Source: Nannochloropsis oceanica (lineage: Eukaryota > Sar > Eustigmatophyceae > Eustigmatales > Monodopsidaceae). Taken from it: a stretch of 64,000 bases of DNA. Where the stretch lies: the NCBI GenBank assembly GCA_004519485.1, contig CP038107.1, positions 434,001 through 498,000 of the forward strand, written 5' to 3'. This document shows, one piece after another, positions 22,589 to 33,416 of this stretch (positions are counted from its first letter, which is position 1; each line of letters starts with the position of its first letter). The position numbers and the translations under genes are program-made. A model generated the notes under the pieces. It did not search any database and had not been told where the DNA came from. It saw only the letters and a program-made list of their open reading frames with translations.

Positions 22589-25587
22589 ATGAAGCTGTGC
22601 CAAGCAAGCCACGGGATGGCTGTCCTGGGCGTTCTGGCAATCCTACCCGTGTTTTCATCAGGTACGTCCTCAAGCAACGTGACCCGCCCGGAAAGGGGGG
22701 GGAGCGGGTTGTATGTAATGCGGCTGAGGGGGATGGGATAGCGCGGGGATGTTGGTGGAGGACGGATGTGTGTGCGGGCATTGGTAAATGTGTTTCTCAA
22801 AGCATGTGTACGTGCGTGGTTGAACATATCTATAGTTTGCGTCCCACCTGCGCCTCGCTCCGCTGGCTTCCCCCGGACTCACTCCATCCGTCATTTTTCC
22901 CTCATCCCCCTATCCATCCCTCAACTGCAGCGGCGGATGGAAGAAAATTCCAAAGCCATGACCGTGTTCCCGTGATTGTCAACAAGGTAGGGCCTTTTAA
23001 CAACCCTTCCGAGACGTACCAATACTACTCTTTGCCGTATTGCAAGGAGGGGACGGGAGGGGTCTCAAAGCGGCAACGCCACGGGCTGGGAGAGCTTCTG
23101 GTGGGGGACAGGAAGGTGGTCTCCCCTTACGAGATCAACTTTTTGGATAGTTTCACATGGCGTTCGCTGTGCAAGGTGGAGCTGACGGAGGAAGATGTAC
23201 GTGTTGTGGGCGGGACGGAAAGAGATAGGGACCAGTATGGAAGGTTGGGATGGGAAGGGAGGAACAGCTGAGACCCGAAGCCGCGTGTGAATCATGAAGA
23301 CTCACCTTAATTCAACTTTTCCGTTGTTGACCGATTGGACAGAAACGGACGTTTGCGGATGCGATCGAGGATGAGTACTACTTCGAGATGTTCATCGACG
23401 ACCTCCCCATGTACGGCTACGTCGGCGAGGTAAGTGCAGGGACGTCAATTGTTTTGCATGTTTATCCAACCCTATCTGCGTCAAGGAAACAAAGACAGGA
23501 GATGGATGAAATTCTCGACTTCTATGAGTTCACTTTGGCTGCGGGATGGCGGTGATGATATGTATATACATGATAATGTTTGAATTTCAAATGCTAAAAA
23601 AAAAACTCCCTCCCTCCCTTCTTTCCTCCCTCCCTCCCTCCAAAAAGCCGGAAGGCCAAGCCCCCATTCTGGGGCACACCTTTGAGGGGTCGCATACTTT
23701 CCTCTACCCTCATCTTCATTTCGCGATTGGGTACAAGGAGGACCAGATCGTGAGTGCGAATGTCACGACGCTTTATCAACGGAAGGTTGATATTCTCAGT
23801 CCGGAAGTGAAGGAGGTGGAGTTCTCCTACTCAGTAGATTGGATCGAGGAGCCCGAATCGACGTGGGCGGATCGGATGTTGAGGTATGCGGACTCGCGGT
23901 TCATCCCGAGCACGTTTGAGGTGCGTGTTGAGGAGATGGGATGGAGGAAGGGTGGGAAGGAGGCAGGGAAAGGAAAACGGGGAAGAGGTAGCCACCCATG
24001 GTTTTTCTTGTCCTTGTTTTCTTGAGGGATGGGAAGGAGGGAGGCGCAGCAGTTACGGTTTATCCCTCCATTGGTAGATATTTTTCCTGTCTGCGGCTCG
24101 GCGAGACCCTAGCCGTGAGTTGCCGTTCTCTCTCTTTGGAGTCCGTCCCTCCCTTCGCATTTATTTCTCCCTCCGCTGTTTCACTTGTTACTTGCCGAAT
24201 CCCCTCCTTTTCTCCCACCCCTTTTCCCCTCCCTCCAGATCCACTGGCTCTCCATCATCAATTCATTCGTCCTCGTCCTCCTACTCACGGCTTTTCTTGC
24301 CGTCATACTGATGCGGGTGCTCAAGAACGACTTCAGCCGTTATATGGAGATGGACGAGGATGACATGGTGGAGGAGGAGAGTGGATGGAAGCTCATTCAC
24401 GGGGACGTGTTCCGCTTCCCTTCTAACATCAATCTCTTCTCTGCGGTGATAGGCAGCGGCCTGCAGGTACGATTCGGTTGGGAAGGGAAATGTATGGGGC
24501 GTATGTGTATCTACCTATCTACCTACCTATGTTCCTATTTTTTCACCCACCAACATTAGCTGTGCGTTACCACCTTCCTCCTTCTCATCTGCGCCTTGTC
24601 GGGCGTCTTCCGCGCCACCAAGCGCGGGTCCATCCTGACCTCCTTACTCCTGATCTACGTGCTTACCTCCTTCATCAACGGTTATGTCTCCGCGCGTCTC
24701 TACAAGCAACTGGGCGGGAAAAACTGGACGTGGAACATCGTCACTGCTGCTCTTGTCTTCCCGGGGCCCCTGGCCGTGGTGTGGTCGTTTCTAAATTCAG
24801 TGGCTTGGAGCCAGGCATCGACGGCGGCTCTACCGGCGGCCACGATTTTCATTATTCTGGGCTTGTTTATGTTTGTCTCCATACCTCTAAGTGTGGTGGG
24901 GGGCATTGCGGGGAGGAACACGGGGGGAGACTTTGAGGCGCCGTGTCGGACGAAGAAGGTGGCGAGGGAGGTGAGCAATGAGAGAAAATACTGTGGGAGG
25001 GAGGGAGGATGCCAGACTTGCAACCACTTCTGGCCAAGCTGCCTCACGCTCTCCGCATTTTTCTAACACTCATCCTCTTTTTCTCCCTCCCTCCTTTCCT
25101 TGTTCCCTTTCCCCTCTCACAGATCCCGCAGGATGGTCCCTCCTTCCGGCACCCAGTGGCCCAGATGTTCCTCGCGGGCTTCCTGCCCTTCTCCGCCATC
25201 TACATCGAGCTTCATTATATTTTTAACTCCATTTGGGGTCACAAGATTTACACCTTGTTCGGTATTCTCTTCTTGGCCTTCATCATGCTCTTTATCGTGA
25301 CGTGCTTTATCACAATTGCCTCTATTTATTTCCAGCTGACTCGGGAGGATCACCAGTGGTGGTGGCGTTCCTTCTTTAATGGAGGAGCGACGGGGTTATT
25401 TATTTGGATGTACTCCTTCTTTTACTATTTCCAACGCTCGGAGATGGATGGCTTCTTCCAGGCGAGTTATTTCTTCGGGTATATGGCGATCACGTCATAT
25501 GCGTTTTTTATCATGTTGGGGAGTTTGGGCTTTTGCTCGAGCTTGGTTTTCGTGAAGCACATTTATTCGGTGATCAAGACGGATTAG
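22589..25587 (+). CDS. Transmembrane 9 superfamily protein (nonaspanin, EMP70-type)
   Basis: Seven exons (22589-22661, 22931-23196, 23343-23429, 23648-23920, 24239-24466, 24560-24970, 25123-25587) join in frame to about 600 residues. A signal peptide ends near VFSSG. The lumenal domain has the TM9SF signatures [28 protein letters not shown] and [13 protein letters not shown]. Then follow a first membrane helix ([20 protein letters not shown]), the acidic loop ending [13 protein letters not shown], and eight more helices. The extreme C-terminus, IYSVIKTD, carries the KxD signal that keeps these proteins in the Golgi via COPI. The family acts in Golgi/endosome sorting of membrane proteins. The first exon was chosen because it supplies a signal peptide and the correct phase. 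Confidence 0.92.
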
Positions 25588-26409
25588 GGGGCGAGGTAAT
25601 AAAGGAAAGATGGGGAAGGGGAATCTCTAAATCTTTACATAGCGTGATTGGGATACTCGCAGCAAGTGCTTGAGGGTGTAGCTGTGATTTGGGATGAGGG
25701 TTGGATGGGTTGGAGGAATTGCTATCGGCGGTGACTGAATTGTGTTCGGGCGTAGGAGGACGGTAAGCGAAATTTGGAAATAAATAATTTTCTCTTGTGG
25801 AACCTGGCTTAAAATGGAATCGCATGACAGTGCGGTGAAACAAGACCATCGCTGAGTAGGAGGCAAGCAAGCTGGAAAAAGGACGAAGCGGATGAGTGGA
25901 AAGCCGAACTCGTACTATTATTATGGAACAGAGGAGAAAGGAAAAAACAAAAATGTGTGATGACGTGAGAGTGCGTTGGACATGCTTATCCTCGCGACGC
26001 GACACAGCGTTGCCTGTAAGGCGTGTGCGCCCCAACACGTGCATGCTCCAAGGTCGATTTGCGCTCCCTAGGGCCTGAATGTGCAAGCACTGTGAGTTAA
26101 TAACCAATACACGGAGTACTCGTTGGATGTATTTTCAAATGCACTGAGGCAATCTTTTCTACCCAAACATTTTTAAAAAAAAACGAAATACTTAATAAGC
26201 TGCAAAACCGGGCCTTCCGAAGGCACTGGCAAGGGAGCGTAAGCGGGATGCGGCATCGCTGCATTGCTGTACTTCACCCAGAACTTTCTTGACAACAACA
26301 CTGTCACGTCTATTCCACGCCACGCACCCACTACCACTAGATTTGACTTTCTCGCTCGCTGTCGTTCTGTCTGGTAATCTCGCCCTGGTGTCAAGCCAAA
26401 GGCGCGATC
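25588..26409. other. Intergenic: TM9SF 3' flank and FAH-MAAI promoter
   Basis: About 820 bases between two + strand genes. A frame of 177 codons on the minus strand in the left half has no family resemblance. Nothing else is supported. Confidence 0.5.
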
Positions 26410-29400
26410 ATGACGCCCACGGACGACTCTGCGGAATGCTACCTTGATATAAGGCCCGACCACGACTTCTCCTACCAAAACTTGCCGTACGGCGTCTTCT
26501 CGACGCCCCATACGGCACCACGCGTGGGCGTGGCTATCGGTGACTGGGTGCTGGACTTGTCTGTGTTGGCGGAGGAGACGGATGTCTTCAGGTGCGTTGG
26601 TTGGAATGAGCAGGGAGGGGGAGGTGGTGGGAGGTTTCCTTTTTCCTTCTTCCCCACATGCATGTGTCAAAGCCGCACAAGCCTCATGATGATTCAATCT
26701 GTCCGTGGGGTTGTGATGAATTATGCGGTACAGTCTCGGCCTGCTTCGGCGCGTGCCATGAGAAGCTCTCCCCGTGGGTAAACTGAAATACCGAGCCAAG
26801 ACAAGTAACCAACCTGCACATCTCCCCTCCCACTTTATCCTCCCTCCACCACCAGTTTCGATGCCAGCTGCTTCCACGAGCCGGCACTCAACGCCTTCAT
26901 GGCCCAGCCTCGCGCCGTTTGGACCACTGCACGCGCCACGATTCAGCGCCTGCTCTCCAAGACAGAGCCCGTACTCCAAGACAATGCGGCCTTGCGCGCC
27001 CGCGCCCTCCTGCCGATGGACACAGTGCTGATGCACTTGCCGGCCGAAATTGGGGATTACACGGATTTCTACTCCTCCCGGGAGCATGCCACTAATGTGG
27101 GGATCATGTTTCGTGGGAAGGAAAATGCGCTGCAGCCAAACTGGCTCCACCTCCCCGTTGGGTACCATGGCCGGGCATCAAGCGTCGTCGTCTCCGGCAC
27201 GCCTGTCGTTCGGCCCCAAGGGCAATTACAAGCTGATCCCACTGATGAGGTACATCCGTTGTGCGTCTAGCTTGTTGGCTTTTTGGGAGTGCCTGAGCTG
27301 TCTCGCTTGCTGTCCCTCGTGTCAATTTCTCGCACGCATGCCTCTCGCTCTCAGTCCCCTCGCTTCCTCACTCATCCACCAAACTCCTCCACCCCAACCC
27401 CCAACACTATAAAAACAGAAAAAAGGCTCCAACTACGGTCCCTGTCGCCTTCTCGACTTCGAGCTCGAAATCGGCGCTTTCGTCGGTGGCGCCCCCAACC
27501 CCCTCGGGCGTCCATTGACCATGGCCGAAGCCGACGACCACCTCTTCGGCTTGGTTCTCATGAATGACTGGTCCGCCCGGGACATCCAAAAATGGGAATA
27601 CGTCCCCCTCGGACCCTTCACTGCAAAGAATTTTGCCACGTCAATCAGCCCTTGGGTGGTAACTCTCGATGCCCTCCGCCCTTTCCTCTGCCCCACCAGC
27701 GCGGGCACCCAGGACAACCCTGTCCCTCTCCCTTACCTCCAGGATCCTTCGTATGCGTCGTATGATATTCAGCTAGAAGTTGGGCTGCAGACCCCGGCGC
27801 TTGCTGCACCTCACACGATCTCTCGGTCGAATTTTAGGCATCTGTACTGGACGATCAAGCAGCAGTTGGTGCATCATTCCGTGACCGGGTGCAACCTCCG
27901 CCCCGGCGACCTGCTTGGAAGTGGTACCATCAGCGGGAGCAACGACACAGCCTTGGGATCGATGCTGGAATTGAGCTGGAAGGGCACAAGAGACGTCACG
28001 TTGAGTGACGGGTCGACTAGAAAATTCTTGCAGGACGGAGATACAGTCGTGTTGAAGGGCTGGAGTCAGGGGCAGAACTTCCGGGTCGGGTTTGGGGAGT
28101 GTGCCGGGAGAATACTGCCAGTTGGGGCAGGCCCAGAGATGGCTGCGGTGGAAACGGCGGGGGCATGGAGGGAGGGAAGGAGGTGGGGGGGGTTGAAATT
28201 GCATGGGTATTGGCGGTCGTCGGCGACGTGGAGAGTCAGGATAGCGTTGGAGTGGAAGGGGTTGGAGTATGAGTACGTGCCGGTGCATTTGGTCGAGGGG
28301 GCGCAGAAGTCGGAGGCGTAAGTAATATGTTGGGGGAGAGAGGGAGAGATGAAGCTTTGGGGTGGGAGTGGTTTTGCGTGTCTCTTCGTGTATCCGTCCG
28401 TGTATATATAGAGCTATAAAGCTATTCATTTATTTGTTCCTTCATTTATTGACTCTATTTTCTACAAACTCATGAAAAACTTCTTCCTTCTCGACGACAG
28501 GTATGTCGCCTTGAATCCTCAGGCGCAGGTCCCGACGCTGGAGGTGCGGGATTTGGCCACGGGGCAGACGGTAATGCTGACGCAGAGCTTGCCCATCATC
28601 GAGTTCTTGGACGAGGCCTTCCCGCAGGTAGGTGTGAGAGAGATTACAGTCTTTTGCTTCTTGTTGTGCTTCATTTTAGTTTGATGAAAACGATGGTGGC
28701 GGTTGTGAAAGTGAGTGGGGCAATGTGCTCGCTGCTGCTGCTTCAGTAGCAACTGCCTTTTCGTCCTGTGATAGCGCTGGAGGGATCGTTTGAGAAGGAA
28801 GGACTCTCAATTCTAGTCATTTACTTGCCTTCTCCACCGTATACCGAAATCACTACACTTGTACTCACACTTGCCTTCCCAGACCAAGTCTATGCTCCCC
28901 AAGGGTGGACCAGACGCCGTATTGAAGCGAGCGCAGGTGCGACGTGTGGCCGAGATGGTGAATTCGGGCATCCAGCCTCTGCAGAACCTCTCTCCGATGG
29001 CACAGATTACGGCGGAGTCCGGTGGGGCTTATGATGGGAAGGCGTTTGGGAAGGATGCGATCGTCAAGTACGTATATGGTAGATACACAAGGAGCGACAA
29101 GGACAGTCCATATGCCTGTGTATAGAATGACTTGCACCATGCTTCCTCATCAGTTATATTTGTTGGGGATAAGCGTGACTTTGAAATCTACTAGACATCC
29201 CACCGTCAAAACTCATTGATCCTTTTCCCCCATCCTCCCCTTCCTTTGTTGTAGGGGTCTGGCAGCCATGGAAACGGTGGTCAAACCCCTCGCAGGCAAA
29301 TACTGCGTGGGCAATAATGTGTCTCTCGCTGATGCTGCCTTGGTGCCTCAGCTTTATAATGCCCGGCGCTTCGGCGTGGATTTATCTGCTTATCCTTCTT

Positions 29401-29492
29401 TGCTTCGGATCGAAGAGGCGTTGGTGTCCTTTCCTGCTTTTCAGAGGGCGCATGCGGACGCGCAAGAGGATGCGGTCAAGTCAAAAGGGTGA
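26410..29492 (+). CDS. Fumarylacetoacetase fused to maleylacetoacetate isomerase (zeta-class GST)
   Basis: Six exons (26410-26591, 26856-27249, 27419-28317, 28501-28627, 28883-29067, 29255-29492) keep frame throughout and give 674 residues. Residues about 1-425 are a full fumarylacetoacetase: [36 protein letters not shown], the metal Glu pair in [43 protein letters not shown] and [11 protein letters not shown]. With no stop or start between, exon 3 runs on through a short linker (residues about 426-441) into a zeta GST ([19 protein letters not shown]), continued by [25 protein letters not shown] and the C-terminal helical domain to [21 protein letters not shown]. The two activities are the last two steps of tyrosine/phenylalanine breakdown (maleylacetoacetate to fumarylacetoacetate, then to fumarate plus acetoacetate). 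The zeta-GST SSCxWR motif reads SSATWR, so its Cys is Ala but the catalytic Ser remains. The join lies inside one exon, so it is not a splice-model artefact. Confidence 0.92.
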
Positions 29493-30243
29493 AAAAAAGG
29501 GGGGGGGGGGGGGGGCGAAGAGGGAAGGAGGGAAGTGAGAAGGGGGGAGAAAGAGGAGAGGCCTTTAGATTTCGATTTATCTCGTTGTCGCTCATTGCTT
29601 CAGATCAAAGAGGAGGTGATAGTTTTGCCTCTTTTTCAGAAGCCAAGCATGCGCGTCCGAGCAGATTTCTGAAGAAGACGGCAAGAGATGACAACGACGA
29701 GGGCTAGGGTACTGCCTTCCGCAACGCATCGTGGTGGGGGCAGCGTCCGGTAGGAAGGGCAGCATTCATTCATGTACACACATAAAAAGGTGGGAGAGTA
29801 GATAAAAATAAAAAAAGGTTCCCAGCAGACAGCGGTAGACGAAGAGAGGGAGAATCAACAAGCAACACGCATACATCAATAGTTAGTCATATCTTAGTTT
29901 CCTTTTCTTTTTTTCTTTGATTGTCTTTTTTCCTGCTTGCTGTCACAACCATCGTCGTAGTCGTCGTCGTGCATATGGTCTACTTTTCTCAACATAAATA
30001 AATAAATAAAAAATAAAATGAGTTCTAGCCCTCAGGGCATGGCTACACTGGCATGCATCTCATTTTGAAAATCTCTTTCAGCCACGCACATGCAGATACG
30101 CACTATGCCGCTCGAATTTTCCCCTTACCCCTGACGGGTTGTGTCCTCCCTTCAGTATCACAACGAATCAGACTCTCCTTCCTCCACCAAAGCTCATTAA
30201 ATTCTTACTCCTTCGCTCCTTTCTTCCCTCCCGCCCTCTCTCT
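29493..30243. other. Convergent 3' flanks with a G homopolymer
   Basis: Spacer between FAH-MAAI (+) and threonine synthase (-). It starts with a 17-base G run (29499-29515) a few bases after the FAH-MAAI stop, then purine-rich sequence, and near 29955-29970 a TCG repeat. No gene is seen. Confidence 0.55.
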
Positions 30244-32083
30244 CTATTCCTTCCCATCCATCGTCGGGATCCGTGTCTTCATATATGACTTCACAATTTC
30301 CAGATCATTTTTCAACAAAATGGATCGCATCGGTAGATCCGCCAGGGCTGCCAATTCTTTCGGGAGCTCTCCCTCGATCCCCAGCTGGTCGGTTGCCTCG
30401 GGAAATTTCGCCGGGTGGGCAGTAGCGAGGCAGACGGTGCGGCCTTTTTGGAGCATACTCAACGAGTCGGCTGCGTATACTCCGACGGCTGAATGTGGAC
30501 AGAGGAGGTAGCCGTGGGCCTCGTGCCACTTTCGCATGGTGGCAAGGGTCTGTATTGGTGGGGAGGAAGTTGGGAGGAGGAATCGGGTTGTGTGTGATGT
30601 CCTTCGCTGCTTTTAAATCATACAAATCCATTTTTCCTCTCTCACCCATCCCTAATTTTCCTCAAGGAGAAGATCAATCAAAACACACCTGCTCTTCATC
30701 TCCCCGGCCCGAAATGAAGTCCTCTCGCGCCTTCTCCAGCAAGTCTCCCTCCAAGCTCAGCTCCCCTGTTGTCTCAAACGTCGTCATCCAACCCTTCAGC
30801 TTGCCATGATCCCTCCCTGCCAACTCAAAGAGATATCGCTCAAAATTTGAGGAGATCGAAATATCCATCGAGGGTGAGTGCGTCTGAGTCACATCTGCCT
30901 TGTGATAATTCCCGGTCTCGAAAAAACGGTGCAAGATGTCATTCACGTTGGTAGCGACCAGCAACTGCTCTACCGGCAGCCCCATGCGCTTGGCATAGTA
31001 GCCGGCCAAAACGTCGCCAAAATTACCCGTGGGGACGGAGAAGCTCAACTATAGGTGTGAAACGGGGGGAAGGGGGGAGGGAGGATTAGTATTCGACGGG
31101 GGAGAGATGCCTCTATGAAGAAATCAAACCTCCCTCCTTCCTCCCTATACCACACCTACCTTATCTATGGACGGGTCAAAGTCTGTGATACGAAAATATG
31201 CCCAGTAATAGTAGGTAATCTGTGCCAAGACACGTGCCCAATTTATCGAATTCACGGCTCCCAACCTCACTTCCTCCCGGAACTCCTTATCCTGAAAAGC
31301 CGCTTTCACGATATTCTGACAGTCATCAAATGTCCCTTCAATCGCAACACACTGCACATTTTTATCAGGCACCGTCGTCATTTGTCGTTCCTGAATCGCG
31401 CTAGTCCTCCCCTTTGGATAAAGAATAAAACAACGAACATTGGCCTTCCCCCTCAAGCCATAAATAGCAGCCGAGCCCGTATCTCCCGAAGTCGCACCCA
31501 GAATCGTCAAAAACCCGTCCAGACCCGAACGCTTTGACAAGAAATACTCAAACAAATTTCCCAACAATTGTAAGGCCACGTCTTTGAACGCAAATGTCGG
31601 CCCGTGGAAAAGCTCCAAAATCCAAGCCGAGCCCACTTGCTTCACCGGCGAGACGTCAGCCGTGCGAAAAGTGGAGTAGCTACGATCAATAATGTCCTTC
31701 AAATCCTTGGCTGGGATGTCCTTCTCTCCCACAAAACGCGAAACAATGGCGAAGGCCAGCTCGGGGAACGTCATGCTGCGCATCCCCTCCAGCTCCTCAG
31801 ACGTAAATTTTGGCATGACTTGGGGCACATACAACCCACGGTCGGGGGCCAGTCCGCCCAACACCACCTCCTCGAAGGTGGCATCCTTGACGCCACCCCG
31901 AGTGGAGCAGTATAGCGTGCGAGCCACCATTGCGTGGGTGTGGAAGGAGGGTCGACGGAGGGGGGAGACCGTTGCGAGTGGATTGGAGGCTGGAGTGGAC
32001 GAGGCTGCTGCTTCAAAGTGCTTGGAAAGCAGCAAACTACCGCTGAACTGGCGTCGCAGAAACGAAAGCAGGGGCGCCACGGC
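30244..32083 (-). CDS. Threonine synthase (PLP enzyme), 5' end unresolved
   Basis: Three exons are clear on the minus strand (32083-31160, 31048-30689, 30549-30244), about 529 residues in frame. Signatures are YCSTRGGVKDATFEEVVLGGL, the PLP Lys in FHGPTFAFKDVALQ, ILGATSGDTGSAAI, VNSINWARVLAQITYYY, SVPTGNFGDVLAGYYAKRMGLP and PHSAVGVYAA. This is the long, yeast/bacterial-type enzyme that converts O-phosphohomoserine to threonine. The first exon opens after a splice-acceptor-like ACACACAG, and no ATG lies in frame until MVARTLYCSTRGG at 31930. Either translation starts there or an upstream exon supplies a targeting peptide; the preceding RRQFSGSLLLSK looks like organelle-transit sequence. One candidate first exon starts at 32369, but this is not secure. 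Confidence 0.92.
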
Positions 32084-32645
32084 CTGTGTGTGGTGTGTAA
32101 ATGTGCGGGATCGTGTGGGATTGCGAGAGAATAGATGTTTGGTGCCAGTAGCAAGGCTGCATCACATGTGCGGCGCTGGCGATCGCGCGATGACGACCTC
32201 CCCACCACCGCGCCATCAAGCAAGGACCTCTGTTGGCTTGGTTCATTATCGCCCTCTGCCGGTATGACAGATTCTCCACAGCCTTCTCATCCTCGACATC
32301 ATTTGTCCCACCTTTTTGAGAGGTTTTGGGAGTGGGGAATCCTCCTTGGACGGTGAAAGCAAGCAACATTTGGGCAAGCCCATCATCGATATCCGCATCC
32401 GAGAAGCGTACTAGTAGTTCTCCGTCGGACGTGATGATCCCCCAGGCAGCTTATTTCACGCCGCGACTAAATACAACCACAGAGAGAGTCCACCTAAGTA
32501 ACGCATATGCATCCGCTGCATCCGCACCCGCGCATCCGCATTATCGCGTTGCACTCTCTCCGCCCACCCTTCGACTGCTTCCAAAAAAACGCAGCTCACT
32601 CATGCTCCTGGGCTTCCCCATCCCACTACTCATCACTACAGTGCC

Positions 32646-33239
32646 ATGCCTGCCAACGACAGCTCGTCCTCGTCCTCTTCCGGCTCCTCTTACAGCGACT
32701 CGGACCTGCCGCGCATCGACCTGTTTGGCACTGGAAATGTGGACCTGCGGACGGTGGCCCCGCTGTACGGCGTGACAAGCGAGGAGGAACCTGATTACCT
32801 GGACTACGACATCAAGGGCCGGGGCACGGTCGAGCGCATGTTTCTGTACTCAGGCTCGTCTTATCTCACGGGTATCCTCACCGGCGGCGTGTTGGGGGGA
32901 CGTGTAGGGTGGAAGACGGCGCCGAGCCCAAGATTTTGGCTGCGTTTGAACAGTGTAATGAATGGGGCGGGGAAATTGGGGTCGAAGTGGGGGAACAACG
33001 CAGGTGTGTTTGCTCTGATGTATTCTCTGAGTGAGTCGGCGTTGGATCATTTTGAAACCGATCAATTTTTGGGGGGGCATCAAGCGACGAACCCTGTGTT
33101 GGCTGGTGCAATCAGTGGGTTGTTGTATAAGTGCACGGCGGCGCCAAGGACGGCAGCGTTGGCTTTGGTCCTTGGGGGGGCCGGGGCTGGTGCATTTTAC
33201 GTCATGAGGGGACAGATGGAGCGGTTTTATTATCGGTAG
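32646..33239 (+). CDS. TIM23: Mitochondrial import inner membrane translocase Tim23
   Basis: A single exon of 197 residues. The N-terminal part is Ser/Asp-rich and hydrophilic (intermembrane-space domain), followed by the Tim17/22/23 four-helix region: SYLTGILTGGVLGGRVG, RLNSVMNGAGKLGSKWGNNAGVFALMYS, HQATNPVLAGAISGLLYKC and ALALVLGGAGAGAFYVM. It forms the TIM23 presequence channel in the inner mitochondrial membrane. The length matches the family (about 200-220). It ends 178 bases from the convergent anthranilate synthase gene. Confidence 0.9.
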   Translation: MPANDSSSSSSSGSSYSDSDLPRIDLFGTGNVDLRTVAPLYGVTSEEEPDYLDYDIKGRGTVERMFLYSGSSYLTGILTGGVLGGRVGWKTAPSPRFWLRLNSVMNGAGKLGSKWGNNAGVFALMYSLSESALDHFETDQFLGGHQATNPVLAGAISGLLYKCTAAPRTAALALVLGGAGAGAFYVMRGQMERFYYR

Positions 33240-33416
33240 ACGGTAGGCTAAAGAAAAAAATATGTATACAAGCAAGGTTAATTTCATCTTGATGTTGTTT
33301 CTCGGTCGATTTTGAGGTTTTGTTCTTTTATGTTGTGTGTCAATCTGTATCTTTCTTGTACCTTTATCTTTCTTATTTTAGCTTCTCTGCTTCTTCTACC
33401 CCCCAAATATATATCA

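Noticed and set aside
25574-26107. 177-codon minus-strand frame after TM9SF
   Set aside because: No recognisable domain, composition like random translation, and no splice context.
29940-30010. TCG repeat and ATAAATAAATAA run as a possible tRNA or mobile-element end
   Set aside because: No cloverleaf, terminal repeats or target-site duplication could be drawn; it looks like simple 3' flank sequence.
31604-32267. Plus-strand frames opposite the threonine synthase gene
   Set aside because: They are antisense shadows of a well-supported coding exon.
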